64,000 nt of DNA, taken from NCBI GenBank assembly GCA_001038565.1, contig LFJO01000010.1:154759-218758 (forward strand). Reading direction: 5' to 3'. Under the pieces are notes generated by a model, which was not told the origin of the DNA, ran no database searches, and was given only the letters and a program-made list of their open reading frames with translations. The position numbers and the translations under genes were made by a program. This DNA comes from Alkalihalobacillus pseudalcaliphilus. Lineage in GTDB: Bacteria; Bacillota; Bacilli; Bacillales; Bacillaceae_D. Positions 1-8,519 of this stretch are shown piece by piece; position 1 is the stretch's first letter, and every line of letters starts with the position of its first letter.

Positions 1-558
1 GTCGTATTTGAATGGGTAGAGGGTGAAGGTCTTCATCCGCATTGGTCATTTCCACCACCGCATAAATTTACCGATCCATGCTCACCATTTTACCAGTTTC
101 GAATGCTTTCAGTGGAAAAAAGAGTGAGCGTGATGACTAAAATTATCGAATTTCATACATATGTCGAATCAAAAAGCTATGTGGCGGTTGATTTCTATGA
201 TGGTAGTTTACTCTATGATTTTGCAAGAGATGAAGTGAGGATTTGTGATATCGACTATTATCAAAAGAGACCATTTACGAACCAGATGGGAAGACTGTAC
301 GGTTCCTCGCGTTTTATGTCACCAGAGGAATTTATGTTACATGCTCCGATTGATGAGGTTACCAATGTCTTCAATATGGGAGCTACGGCTTTTGTTTTAT
401 TAGGACGAGGACGAGATTTCTCCAATAAAAAATGGGAAGCAGGCTCTGCGTTATATGAAGTAGCTAAAAAAGCGGTAGCCATGGAGAGGGGGCTTCGTTA
501 TCAAAGTGTTGCTTTGCTTTTTGAGGCGTGGAGAAGAGCGGAAGAGCTGCCAAAGTAG
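1..558 (+). CDS. Protein-kinase-like protein, C-terminal part (5' end outside window)
   Basis: The reading frame is open from the first base to the stop at 556-558, so the gene starts upstream and about 185 residues are visible. A hinge-like FEWVEGEGL opens the fragment. AVDFYDGSLLYD lies where a kinase catalytic loop is expected, CDIDYY sits where the Mg-binding DFG would be, and GSSRFMSPEEF looks like an activation segment ending in an APE-type motif (SPE). A helical C-lobe follows. The HRD motif is not canonical, so it may be a divergent Ser/Thr kinase or an atypical small-molecule phosphotransferase. The ATP-binding N-lobe is not in the window. The internal ATG at 103 is not needed as a start. 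The stop codon is inside the stem-loop at 541-568. Confidence 0.6.
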   Translation, partial: VVFEWVEGEGLHPHWSFPPPHKFTDPCSPFYQFRMLSVEKRVSVMTKIIEFHTYVESKSYVAVDFYDGSLLYDFARDEVRICDIDYYQKRPFTNQMGRLYGSSRFMSPEEFMLHAPIDEVTNVFNMGATAFVLLGRGRDFSNKKWEAGSALYEVAKKAVAMERGLRYQSVALLFEAWRRAEELPK

Positions 559-568
559 GCAGCTCTTC
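541..568. terminator. Bidirectional stem-loop terminator overlapping a stop codon
   Basis: GAAGAGCTGCC and GGCAGCTCTTC form a perfect 11-bp stem around the loop AAAGTA. The left arm is the end of the kinase-like coding sequence and the loop holds most of its stop codon. The convergent gene on the minus strand ends at 578, so the hairpin may serve both. Confidence 0.7.
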
Positions 569-577
569 TTAGATGTG

Positions 578-1420
578 TTATTGGTTTAGAAACCATTGCT
601 CCACATGTGAAAAGTAGTCTTGCTCACGCCAATAGATGATCGCTTCCTGCTCACCATTAGTGAATACGAGATCTTCGAAAAAGAATAAAGCAATCACATA
701 GCCGAAACGTGCATACCCAAAACGAGTGCCCCCATTAATAGAAAACCATTCTTTGAACATTTCGAGTGGAGTAAGCCTTTGATAATCCTCGTAAAAGGCA
801 TGGATAAGCGCCTTCTTATGGTCAAGAGCAAACTGATACCAATGCTCATCCTCTTGATTTACTGCTAGATACATATAGTCAGCATGGTGAGGCTCGATTT
901 TTTTGGATAAATACGTAGCAACTCCTTCTTGATTAAGCGTTGTAAACGGATGGAACCAATCCTTCTGATACCAGTCAATCCCAGATAAATCAGTAAGCTT
1001 CATATGGGTGTGATGACCAAATTCATGAGCAATCAAAATCCGAAGCTCATCCTGAGTAGTTGGTAGACGCTCAAGACAAAAGGTAATATCAGGGATGATT
1101 TGTTTATGAGTGTAAGCATTAGAACCAAAGCCACCAACGATCAGGTTAATGTTAATAGGGAAATCGAATTCATATTCCTTTTGGTAGCTAGTCGCCACCT
1201 CCTCTATGAGTGGTGGCAATATACGTGAAAGCTTGTCAATGTCAGTAAAATGCTCCTCATAACGCTCAATTGCCTGTAAAAAACGCTCATCCGTGTTCGC
1301 ACAATGACCTGTGAAATACTCCTTGAAGATGTCTGGATATTCTTCGTGATACTGGCGGATGAAGGTCAAGGACGGTTGGTAGTTATTTTGGAAGTATGGA
1401 ATGGTGTTGGTGATGATCAT
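578..1420 (-). CDS. Zinc metalloprotease-like protein, HEFGH motif (DUF2268-like)
   Basis: A 280-residue cytoplasmic-looking protein without signal peptide or membrane segment. HEFGH at residues 132-136 matches the HExxH zinc site, and Glu165 in NQEGVATY is well placed as the third zinc ligand of a gluzincin. Overall form (an N-terminal helical part, a motif about halfway, and a Trp/Phe-rich C-terminus) resembles the predicted Zn-dependent proteases of the DUF2268 type. The substrate is unknown. The gene points toward the kinase-like gene and shares its terminator. It follows the minus-strand prepilin genes with a gap of 26 bases, so it may be the last gene of that transcript. Confidence 0.65.
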   Translation of the reverse strand: MIITNTIPYFQNNYQPSLTFIRQYHEEYPDIFKEYFTGHCANTDERFLQAIERYEEHFTDIDKLSRILPPLIEEVATSYQKEYEFDFPININLIVGGFGSNAYTHKQIIPDITFCLERLPTTQDELRILIAHEFGHHTHMKLTDLSGIDWYQKDWFHPFTTLNQEGVATYLSKKIEPHHADYMYLAVNQEDEHWYQFALDHKKALIHAFYEDYQRLTPLEMFKEWFSINGGTRFGYARFGYVIALFFFEDLVFTNGEQEAIIYWREQDYFSHVEQWFLNQ

Positions 1421-1446
1421 AGAAATCCCCTCCGATTAAGTGAGTT

Positions 1447-2742
1447 TTATTGTGCCCATTCTTTCCCATTAACGATAATTCTTGATGTGCCAGTTAAAGT
1501 AACCTTATTTGCTTTAAATTCTTGGTTTATAATAGCTCTGCTACTACCCGTTAACTTAATTGTATCTGTAGACAGGATTTTTGTGTTTAGAAAAGCTCCA
1601 CCATTAATCTCTATCTTATTTTCTATATCGACTAGATTTGCAATTTCGCTACTATTAACCCCGCTACTCCCATTGATTAACAAATTTTGACCTGATAAGT
1701 TATGAGTGTTAAGTTTAGCATTACCGGTAATTGAAATTCCATTATTTAATGATGTGTTACCTATGATGTTTACAATGCTCCCATTTGTAAGTGTTAAATA
1801 GTCCCCAGTAATATTTTCAGCAGATAAACTGACATTGCCTTTAACATGAATTTCATAATTAATCTTAATATCATTCTTAATATCTAATATTGGATCACTA
1901 GATAGAAATAAGTTATCAGCAATAATTTCATTTGTTTTAAAACGGTTAGTCCCACCTGTAGAATCAAAGTCACCCAATAAATAAATACCTCCGTTGTTGA
2001 TTTCAACATTGCGACTAGTTCTTGTAATAAGAGATCCTGTAGTAATAAGGGAACCTTTGGAAATTCTAAGATTATGAGATACATTGAAGTTCTCCGTATC
2101 TATCTTGTATGTGCCATCTGAAAAATGGAATTGCTCGTGCCACTTAGTTGAAAGTGTAGAGTTCTCCTTATCACAATCCATCTGATTTTTGAATTTAGCA
2201 AAGTCACTCTCCTCTGGGTAGGTAAAAGGCTGTCCCTTTCGGCAAATAATTAAGAAATCATGTTTAGGAATACTAGGCTCGTTGGTTTCTTCCTCCCCCC
2301 TAGCCATCACAACGACCATCTTTCTCTGGCTCATCTGTATCGGCTTTTCTTCACCTTGTAATTTCAAGTCTACTATACTACCATTCGTTTCTAATAACTC
2401 TGCGTTATGGAGTAACTCTCTCTTCCCATCTAATTCTCTATTTTCTATTAAAGTCCCATCTGTAATTTCGTAGGTGATTATATCTCCTTCTGCGGTTGTG
2501 AGTTCGATTTTGTTGTTGCCTTTTTCTTTTAGTTCCTTGGCATTTTCTATATGGCGTTTCATTTCTGCCACGGTAGCTTGTAGGATTGTGCGGTCTATGG
2601 ATGCTTGTTGGAATGTTTGCTGGGCTTGATTTTGTTGAATGGCGACGTAAGTAATGCCGCCAAACACGAGTGAAATCAATGTGAGAGCAGCAAGTAATTC
2701 AATTAACGTCACGCCTCGCTGATTGTTGATTAATCGTTTCAT
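1447..2742 (-). CDS. Large prepilin-like protein with type IV cleavage site and beta-solenoid-like repeat tail
   Basis: A 431-residue protein. The N-terminus QRGVTLIELLAALTLISL is a class III signal: cleavage after Gly by the prepilin peptidase leaves a hydrophobic helix with Glu at mature position 5. Residues about 40-165 are PilW/ComGF-like. From about residue 200 to the end there are short irregular repeats rich in Asn, Gly, Ser, Thr and beta-branched residues (for example ISITGNAKLNTHNLSG and IKLTGSSRAIINQEF), the look of a beta-solenoid such as bactofilin-type polymer-forming domains. Minor pilins are usually 130-250 residues, so the tail is an addition. The gene overlaps the stop of the PilX-like gene by one base. 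It probably acts at the pilus tip or as an initiator; the tail's role is inferred only from shape. Confidence 0.7.
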   Translation of the reverse strand: MKRLINNQRGVTLIELLAALTLISLVFGGITYVAIQQNQAQQTFQQASIDRTILQATVAEMKRHIENAKELKEKGNNKIELTTAEGDIITYEITDGTLIENRELDGKRELLHNAELLETNGSIVDLKLQGEEKPIQMSQRKMVVVMARGEEETNEPSIPKHDFLIICRKGQPFTYPEESDFAKFKNQMDCDKENSTLSTKWHEQFHFSDGTYKIDTENFNVSHNLRISKGSLITTGSLITRTSRNVEINNGGIYLLGDFDSTGGTNRFKTNEIIADNLFLSSDPILDIKNDIKINYEIHVKGNVSLSAENITGDYLTLTNGSIVNIIGNTSLNNGISITGNAKLNTHNLSGQNLLINGSSGVNSSEIANLVDIENKIEINGGAFLNTKILSTDTIKLTGSSRAIINQEFKANKVTLTGTSRIIVNGKEWAQ

Positions 2743-3209
2743 TACAGACCTCCGTCGCTAGGCATGGATTCCCAGTTAATTAGTGTTAATTCTTTGATTT
2801 GATTTCCTTCAGGTACGATTAAAAAGGTAGCCGTCGTTTGCATTGTGTTTTTGCCAGAATCATTTCTATCTGTTGCTTGACTGGTTAACTTCAAGTGATC
2901 GCCTGTTATCGTACAAGCATAGGTTAAATCAAACCCATTTAACACTTGAGTTAAGTCATCTGGTAGCTGACATGTATGCGCACTTAGATTTAGAATGATG
3001 GTCGATTCCTTTTGTTGTAATAAGCTGACCATTTCTTCAATCCCACCTTCACTTGCTGCGGTGGCAATGATTTGTTCCGTTCGAATTGAATTCCCTTTAT
3101 ACTCACTCGTTAGAAACTGCATCACTACAAGCAATCCGAGCATGGCAACCACTGTAAAAATTAACGCGAGCGGTAATGCCAAGCCCTGTTGGCTTTTCAG
3201 AATGGTCAT
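2742..3209 (-). CDS. PilX-type minor pilin-like protein
   Basis: A 155-residue protein with the N-terminus SQQGLALPLALIFTVVAML, a short basic leader, Gly at the cleavage point and a hydrophobic helix. Unlike the major pilin it has no Glu at position 5 of the predicted mature chain, as in PilX/GspK-like minor pilins that cap the fibre. Two cysteines, in HTCQLP and TYACTIT, could form a disulfide. It overlaps the PilV-like gene by four bases (ATGA type) and the following large prepilin gene by one base, so the three minor pilin genes are translationally coupled. Confidence 0.7.
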   Translation of the reverse strand: MTILKSQQGLALPLALIFTVVAMLGLLVVMQFLTSEYKGNSIRTEQIIATAASEGGIEEMVSLLQQKESTIILNLSAHTCQLPDDLTQVLNGFDLTYACTITGDHLKLTSQATDRNDSGKNTMQTTATFLIVPEGNQIKELTLINWESMPSDGGL

Positions 3210-3643
3210 CCCTCGCTCTCCTCCTCTCCAATATATAACTGCGAAGTGAGCACGACCGGCTTTAATGGACTTGATGACTGAAGAGGTGCAACAGTAATTG
3301 TTACTTCTATTAATGTAGGAGACTTTTCTTTTTTATCAACGTGAATGGAGAAGTGTGGAAGTTGCTCTCCTAACGTTCCTAATTGATACTGTTTATTGTC
3401 ACTTAAAGCTAAATCACGCTCGGCTCGAATTGCTTCTAGTTGACTTTGGGCTAGTAATGTTGCCTCTACTTTCTCTGCATTGAAGTCATTCGTTTTAAGA
3501 CTGTTTCCTAAAATAAATAAAAAAGAAAATCCGAAAATGATAATCAGAGTAAAGGAAACGAGAACCTCTATTAACGTAAAACCAAAGGAGTAGGTGGTAT
3601 GGCTAGGTACATTTTTTCGTAGGAAATCTTTCAAAGCGTTCAT
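3206..3643 (-). CDS. PilV/PulG-like minor prepilin
   Basis: A 145-residue protein whose leader ends in FG and is followed by FTLIEVLVSFTLIIIFGF, a type IV prepilin cleavage motif with Glu at mature position 5. The rest is a short globular domain without cysteines. It is first in the leftward minor-pilin operon, which diverges from pilB. A TATAAT -10 candidate for this operon lies on the minus strand at 3696-3701. Its role is probably assembly priming with the two genes after it. Confidence 0.75.
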   Translation of the reverse strand: MNALKDFLRKNVPSHTTYSFGFTLIEVLVSFTLIIIFGFSFLFILGNSLKTNDFNAEKVEATLLAQSQLEAIRAERDLALSDNKQYQLGTLGEQLPHFSIHVDKKEKSPTLIEVTITVAPLQSSSPLKPVVLTSQLYIGEEESEG

Positions 3644-3831
3644 CTCCTAATCATAAAAACTTTTTAGAGTTAATACTTTCCAATAAATTGACTTTATTAT
3701 ACAATAAATAAAAAGAACTAGATATAAAGTATTGGTAATTAGATAAAATTTTACTTTTAATAGGATGATTTTGATGGTGTTGATCGTGGTGGTTAGTTAT
3801 TTAGATTTAGTTTTTGGTGGAGGAGAAGTAG
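3644..3831. promoter_or_regulatory. Divergent promoter region of the two pilus operons
   Basis: This AT-rich 188-base gap separates the leftward minor-pilin operon from the rightward pilB operon and must hold both promoters. A good -10 (TATAAT, minus strand, 3696-3701) is visible; the -35 elements are weak by eye. The string TAAAAAGAACTAGA-like at about 3707-3720 recurs at about 7770-7784, just after pilC, and might be a shared regulatory site, though this could be chance. Confidence 0.4.
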
Positions 3832-5499
3832 ATGGCTCTTAAGCAACGTAAAAGATTAGGAGATTTATTAGTAGATGCAAAGCTTATTTCCGAAAAGCAG
3901 CTCCAAAAAGCATTAGTAGCTAAAAAGACGAATGAGAAGCTCGGACATTATTTAGTTGAGCAGCAATTAATTACAGAAGAGCAGCTTGCTGATACCTTAG
4001 AAATCCAACTCGGTATACAGCGTGTGCAGCTCAATCGGTACCCGATTGAAGCTCATCTGATTCGGTTTGTCCCGAAAGATTTTGCGACAAAAAATGAACT
4101 AATGCCGTTAAAACAAGAGGCGAATAAGCTCGTTGTAGCAATGGCCGACCCGATGGACTTTTTTGCAATTGAAGATTTACGGATGATGACTTCCTTTCAA
4201 ATTGAGCCGGTCCTAGCTTTGCGTGACGAAATCACCCGTGCGATTGAGCGGACCTATCAGTTAGATAGTTCGGTCGTGAAAGAAATCTCGATGCAGGCTG
4301 AGTCAGCACCTAAAGAGGTTGATGACGGTATGAATGAAGAGATGGCACCGATGATTCAGCTCGTGAATCAAGTGCTCTTTTCTGCCTTAAAACAAAGGGC
4401 GAGTGATATTCATATTGAACCGTTTGAAAATCGCGTCTTTATTCGTTATCGAATTGATGGACTTTTAAAAACAGTACGGACTTTTCCAAAAGGGATACAT
4501 TCAGCCTTAATTGCTCGTGTGAAAATTATGGCACAGTTGAATATAACCGAACACCGACTCCCACAAGATGGACGAACGAAGTTTTCGTTAGAAGGTGATG
4601 TACTAGATTTGCGGATTTCAACGTTACCGACCATTTTTGGGGAAAAGATTGTTATTCGTCTTTTGAATGCAAAGCAACTTGTCTTAGATTTAGAGAAGCT
4701 TGATTTTAATGCTTATAACTTACAAAATTTTCGGAAGTTAATTGAGCAGCCTTCAGGACTTATTTTGTTGACGGGACCAACAGGGTCAGGGAAAACTTCC
4801 ACCTTGTATACCGCTTTAATGCATCTTAATAAAGAAGAAAGTAATATTGTCACGATTGAAGACCCAGTGGAGTACCAGCTTGAAGGTGTTAACCAAGTTC
4901 AAGTTCATAACCAATCTGGCTTGAGCTTTGCGACGGGTTTACGTTCGATTTTGAGACAAGATCCAAACATTGTCATGATCGGTGAAATTCGTGATAAAGA
5001 AACGGCAGAAATTGCGGTGCGTGCATCTTTAACGGGTCATCTCGTATTTAGTACGCTTCATACTAATGATGCGATTGCCTCAATCCCAAGATTAATTGAT
5101 ATGGGCATTGAACCATACTTAGTAATTTCGGCTTTATCTGGTGTTGTCACACAACGTCTTGTTCGGAAAATATGTAAGGAATGCAAGGAAGCTTATGAGC
5201 CGACAAAAATGGAAATGGAGCTTTTTGAAAAGTACAACATGAACGTCGAAAAGCTATATAAAGGTAATGGCTGTCCGGCTTGTGATGAGCGGGGATATCA
5301 AGGACGCATGTCGATTCACGAACTTTTTCGCTTAGACCAGCCTTTAAAAGAGATGCTGATGAATCAAACTTCCTTACATTTGGTTAGAACGAAGGCGTCT
5401 CAAAATGGAATGATCCAATTAGTAGAGGATGGATTAGAAAAAGCGGCTCTTAGTTTAACGACTGTGGAAGAAGTGCTTAAGGTTGCGTTTGACCATTAA
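3832..5499 (+). CDS. pilB: Type IV pilus extension ATPase PilB (GspE/PulE family)
   Basis: A 555-residue hexameric ATPase that powers pilin polymerisation at the inner face of the membrane. The first 150 residues are an MshEN-type domain that begins KRLGDLLVDAKLI. Then come the GspE N2 and ATPase domains, with Walker A GPTGSGKTS near residue 316, the Asp box around DIHIEP, Walker B-like IVMIGEIRD near 378 and the His box FSTLHTNDA. A C-terminal zinc motif is formed by CKEC and CPAC. The start is set by GGAGGAG seven bases upstream of the ATG. It is the first gene of the rightward pilus operon. Its full length and MshEN domain fit PilB better than the shorter ComGA. Confidence 0.93.
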   Translation: MALKQRKRLGDLLVDAKLISEKQLQKALVAKKTNEKLGHYLVEQQLITEEQLADTLEIQLGIQRVQLNRYPIEAHLIRFVPKDFATKNELMPLKQEANKLVVAMADPMDFFAIEDLRMMTSFQIEPVLALRDEITRAIERTYQLDSSVVKEISMQAESAPKEVDDGMNEEMAPMIQLVNQVLFSALKQRASDIHIEPFENRVFIRYRIDGLLKTVRTFPKGIHSALIARVKIMAQLNITEHRLPQDGRTKFSLEGDVLDLRISTLPTIFGEKIVIRLLNAKQLVLDLEKLDFNAYNLQNFRKLIEQPSGLILLTGPTGSGKTSTLYTALMHLNKEESNIVTIEDPVEYQLEGVNQVQVHNQSGLSFATGLRSILRQDPNIVMIGEIRDKETAEIAVRASLTGHLVFSTLHTNDAIASIPRLIDMGIEPYLVISALSGVVTQRLVRKICKECKEAYEPTKMEMELFEKYNMNVEKLYKGNGCPACDERGYQGRMSIHELFRLDQPLKEMLMNQTSLHLVRTKASQNGMIQLVEDGLEKAALSLTTVEEVLKVAFDH

Positions 5500-5521
5500 G
5501 AAGTAAGAAGGAGGTGTGAGG

Positions 5522-6562
5522 ATGAAAAGAAAGGTAGATAAGTTGTTAACAGAAGCTTTTCAAAGCGGAGCATCTGATATTCATATAACGGTTGGGATTC
5601 CCGTGATGTTTCGTGTAAATGGAGAGTTACAAAAAGCAAATGAAGTGATCATAAAGCCGGATGATACGAAGGAGATCGCCAAGGTACTTGTGCCGCCTAA
5701 TTTATGGGATGTACTAAAAAAAACAAGAGATTTAGATTTTTCTTACGGTATTCCAAATGTATCGCGTTATCGAGTCAATGCTTACTATCAACGAGGTTGT
5801 ATTTGCCTAGCAATTCGGGTCATCCCAACCTCGATTCCTAGCTTAGAGGAATTAAATATGCCCGAGGTTCTAAAGGGATTAGCTCAAAAACCTCACGGGC
5901 TTGTGTTAGTAACGGGACCAACAGGAAGTGGGAAATCAACAACATTAGCGGCAATGATTGACTATGTGAATCGTCATTTTAATCGTCATATTATTACGCT
6001 GGAAGACCCGATTGAATATTTACATAAACATCAGAAATGTGTCATAAATCAGCGGGAGGTTGGCTCAGATACGAATAATTTTGCCAATGGTTTGAAGAGC
6101 TGCTTACGCCAAGATCCCGATGTGATTTTGGTTGGAGAGCTACGTGATAACGAAACGATCGCCACAGCGTTAACGGCCGCAGAAACGGGACATTTAGTTT
6201 TAGGTACCTTGCATACAACCGATGCGGCATCAACGATTGACCGAATTATTGATGTTTTCCCCCATACACAGCAAGCCCAAATTCGGATCCAGCTTGCTTC
6301 TGTGTTGAGTGGTGTTATTACACAAAGGCTTTTTAAGCAAAAAAACTTTCCGGGTAGAATCGCAGCCACCGAGGTTTTAATTAACAACGGAGCGATCAGG
6401 AATCTAATCCGTAATGAAAAGATATATCAGATTCATAGTGTCATGCAAACGAATCGTGCACTGGGTATGCACACGTTAGAGATGTCTATCAACCAATTAA
6501 TTCAACAAAACCAAGTGAACAAAGAAGATGTCCTCTCTTATTTAACGGAAGGTGCTGTCTAA
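5522..6562 (+). CDS. pilT: Type IV pilus retraction ATPase PilT
   Basis: A 346-residue ATPase that depolymerises pili and allows twitching. Walker A GPTGSGKST is near residue 132, Walker B VILVGELRD near 204, and the His box is LGTLHTTDA. There is no zinc motif, which fits PilT rather than PilB. I place the start at the ATG at 5522, seven bases after AAGGAGG; an in-frame GTG at 5516 is too close to that site. PilB and PilT together imply retractile pili, unlike the com pseudopilus of B. subtilis, which has only one ATPase. Confidence 0.93.
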   Translation: MKRKVDKLLTEAFQSGASDIHITVGIPVMFRVNGELQKANEVIIKPDDTKEIAKVLVPPNLWDVLKKTRDLDFSYGIPNVSRYRVNAYYQRGCICLAIRVIPTSIPSLEELNMPEVLKGLAQKPHGLVLVTGPTGSGKSTTLAAMIDYVNRHFNRHIITLEDPIEYLHKHQKCVINQREVGSDTNNFANGLKSCLRQDPDVILVGELRDNETIATALTAAETGHLVLGTLHTTDAASTIDRIIDVFPHTQQAQIRIQLASVLSGVITQRLFKQKNFPGRIAATEVLINNGAIRNLIRNEKIYQIHSVMQTNRALGMHTLEMSINQLIQQNQVNKEDVLSYLTEGAV

Positions 6563-7771
6563 ATGGGGATGTTTGCGTACCAAGGTCAAAGGCTGAGTGG
6601 TGAGAAGGTGATCGGGAAGCTTGAAGCTACATCTGTGCAAGAAGTGAGAGTTCAACTGAAAGAACAGGGGATTGTCGCTTTTCAAGTAGAACCAATCAAC
6701 GCGTTATTAAATAAAGAGCTTGATCTTGGCTTTCAGAAAGTAAAAACACAGGATTTTGTTTTATTCCTGCGTCAATATTCAACCTTATTAAAAGCTGGAA
6801 TTCCTATTGTTCAGGCAACAACGATTTCAGCTGAACAGACAACAAGTAAACCATTAAGAGTAGCGTTAAAAGAAGTCGCTGAGCAGGTTAATAGTGGTAT
6901 TGCTTTATCGGGGGCAGCGAAAGGACATCCGGCTATTTTCCCTGAGCTTTTTACGAATATGGTGTATGCAGGTGAAATGGGCGGTAATTTGGATGAAATT
7001 TTAGAAAGGCTTGCTGATGACTATGAAAAACAACATCGAACGAAACAAAAAATAACCGCAGCGATGACATATCCGCTCGTTGTTAGTGTATTTGCTTTCG
7101 GTGTCGTTGTCTTTTTATTAATGGTTGTTGTGCCGATGTTTGCGAATATGTTTGCCAATATGGATCAAGACTTACCAATCATAACGGTAATTGTTATGGA
7201 GGCAGGTCAATTAATCGGCCGTTTTTGGTGGTTACTATTAGGAATGTTTGTGATTTTATTTGCGATGTTTGCGATCGTCAAAAATGACCCGAAAGTTCGC
7301 TTTTATAGTGATCGTTTCCTTTTAAAAATCCCTGTTATCGGAAAGCTCGTACAAAAAGCGTTATTAGCTCGGATGACTCGAATTTTAAGCTCTCTGTTCT
7401 CCAGCTCTGTGCCTGTCCTTCAGGCATTAGAAATTGTGGAACGAATCGTCAAAAATGAAGTCGTAAATCAAGTGCTAAAAGATTCACGGCTGTATCTAGA
7501 AAAAGGGGAATCGTTAACGGCACCAATGAAGGGGCATTGGGTTTTCCCGCCGCTTGTCACGCAATTAATGACGGTAGGGGAGAAAACAGGGACTTTAGAT
7601 GTGATGTTAGGTAAAATTGCTGATTATTATGAGGCAGAAGTTGAGACAGGCACCGATCAGTTAAAAGCTTTTATAGAACCAGTGATGATTGTTGCCCTTG
7701 CCGTTATTGTCGGGACAATCGTAATGGCGATTATGGTGCCGATGTTTTCACTTTTTCAAAACTTTAATTAA
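6563..7771 (+). CDS. pilC: Type IV pilus inner-membrane platform protein PilC
   Basis: A 402-residue polytopic membrane protein of the GspF/PilC family, the platform on which PilB and PilT act. It has two T2SF repeats (about residues 65-190 and 268-392), each with the GExxG-type signature (YAGEMGGNLDEIL; TVGEKTGTLDVML), and hydrophobic segments near 168-190, 215-238 and 370-395. Its ATG follows the pilT stop with no gap. About 256 non-coding bases separate it from the pilin. Confidence 0.93.
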   Translation: MGMFAYQGQRLSGEKVIGKLEATSVQEVRVQLKEQGIVAFQVEPINALLNKELDLGFQKVKTQDFVLFLRQYSTLLKAGIPIVQATTISAEQTTSKPLRVALKEVAEQVNSGIALSGAAKGHPAIFPELFTNMVYAGEMGGNLDEILERLADDYEKQHRTKQKITAAMTYPLVVSVFAFGVVVFLLMVVVPMFANMFANMDQDLPIITVIVMEAGQLIGRFWWLLLGMFVILFAMFAIVKNDPKVRFYSDRFLLKIPVIGKLVQKALLARMTRILSSLFSSSVPVLQALEIVERIVKNEVVNQVLKDSRLYLEKGESLTAPMKGHWVFPPLVTQLMTVGEKTGTLDVMLGKIADYYEAEVETGTDQLKAFIEPVMIVALAVIVGTIVMAIMVPMFSLFQNFN

Positions 7772-8027
7772 AAAGAACTAGACAAAAAGACTTATTTCGA
7801 TTATGATTTTTGTAGTGATAATTTTCAATATATTGTAATTTTTGTTTATCGTATGAAAAGAATTCCTGCTTATCTATAAAATTGGACGTGAAGACGGATT
7901 ATCTGTATGTGGGCACTTGGGTAATCAAGAGCGAGTAGTGCAACCGGCCAAGTTTGTAAATAAATATTGTCCTTACTTAAAAGGACAAGAAAAACTTTGC
8001 TTAACCAATTCAAAGGAGGAGAAACAA
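7772..8027 (+). promoter_or_regulatory. Leader region of the major pilin gene with a stem-loop
   Basis: A 256-base gap inside the pilus operon, unusual given the tight packing around it. A hairpin (TTGTCCTT 7967-7974, AAGGACAA 7981-7988, six-base loop) lies 25-45 bases before the AAAGGAGG ribosome site. Such a leader would suit separate high expression of the pilin or post-transcriptional control. I looked for a c-di-GMP riboswitch and did not find a convincing match to either class. No clear sigma-A promoter was assigned. Confidence 0.4.
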
Positions 8028-8441
8028 ATGAGAATTATGTTAAAAAGATTAAAAAATGAACGAGGCCTCACGCTTATCGAATTACTAGCAGTCGTAGTTA
8101 TCTTAGGAATTATCGCCGCGATTGCGATTCCGAGTATAGGCGGAATTATGGAAAACAGTAAAAAGGACGCCGCGGTAGCGAATGCCCAGCAGATATTGAG
8201 TGCAGCAACGCTTTATAAGGCTGGTGGTGGTGAGTTTAGTGGAGATTATAAAGATAGATTAGTAGAGTTTATTGATGGTGAAGAAATTATTGATCCATGG
8301 ACGAATGAACCAACAACAAATGATTGGTCAGTAAAAGATGATGGTGTACTTTCTATAAGTATTAAATTTGATAATTGTGATTTAACTGGAAATTATACTT
8401 CAAATGAACTATCCAAGGATGGAAGATCTTTATGTAAATAA
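8028..8441 (+). CDS. pilA: Major type IV pilin
   Basis: A 137-residue prepilin. The leader is short and basic, ending ERG; mature LTLIELLAVVVILGIIAAIAIP has Glu at position 5 and the usual alpha-1 helix. The globular domain is small, with two cysteines near the C-terminus (DNCDLT and SLCK) that could close a disulfide-bonded loop. The start is the ATG at 8028, seven bases after AAAGGAGGA. The frame is open about 110 bases further upstream, but that extension would spoil the leader and has no ribosome site. Its best-conserved prepilin sequence, strong ribosome site and own stem-loops mark it as the major subunit. Confidence 0.88.
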   Translation: MRIMLKRLKNERGLTLIELLAVVVILGIIAAIAIPSIGGIMENSKKDAAVANAQQILSAATLYKAGGGEFSGDYKDRLVEFIDGEEIIDPWTNEPTTNDWSVKDDGVLSISIKFDNCDLTGNYTSNELSKDGRSLCK

Positions 8442-8446
8442 TTGAT

Positions 8447-8479
8447 AAAAGGATTGCCCCACACCGGGACAATCCTTTT
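8447..8479 (+). terminator. Stem-loop after the pilin gene
   Basis: AAAAGGATTG pairs with CAATCCTTTT, with an inner CCC/GGG pair and a short U-run in the right arm. It lies between the pilin and pilD. It probably terminates most transcripts or protects the pilin mRNA 3' end, so that the pilin is made in excess. Confidence 0.65.
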
Positions 8480-8519
8480 CCACCATTATACGTGATGAGT
8501 AGGTGAAAGGAGGAATGGG

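Noticed and set aside
1304-1690. Plus-strand frame across the metalloprotease start and prepilin end
   Set aside because: It overlaps two well-supported minus-strand genes and looks like a shadow frame.
7850-8027. Possible c-di-GMP riboswitch before the pilin gene
   Set aside because: Such riboswitches control pili in some Firmicutes, but I could not align the conserved core of either class here.
7917-8027. Longer N-terminus for the major pilin
   Set aside because: The frame is open, but it would add 37 residues before the short basic leader and has no ribosome site; AAAGGAGG sets the start at 8028.
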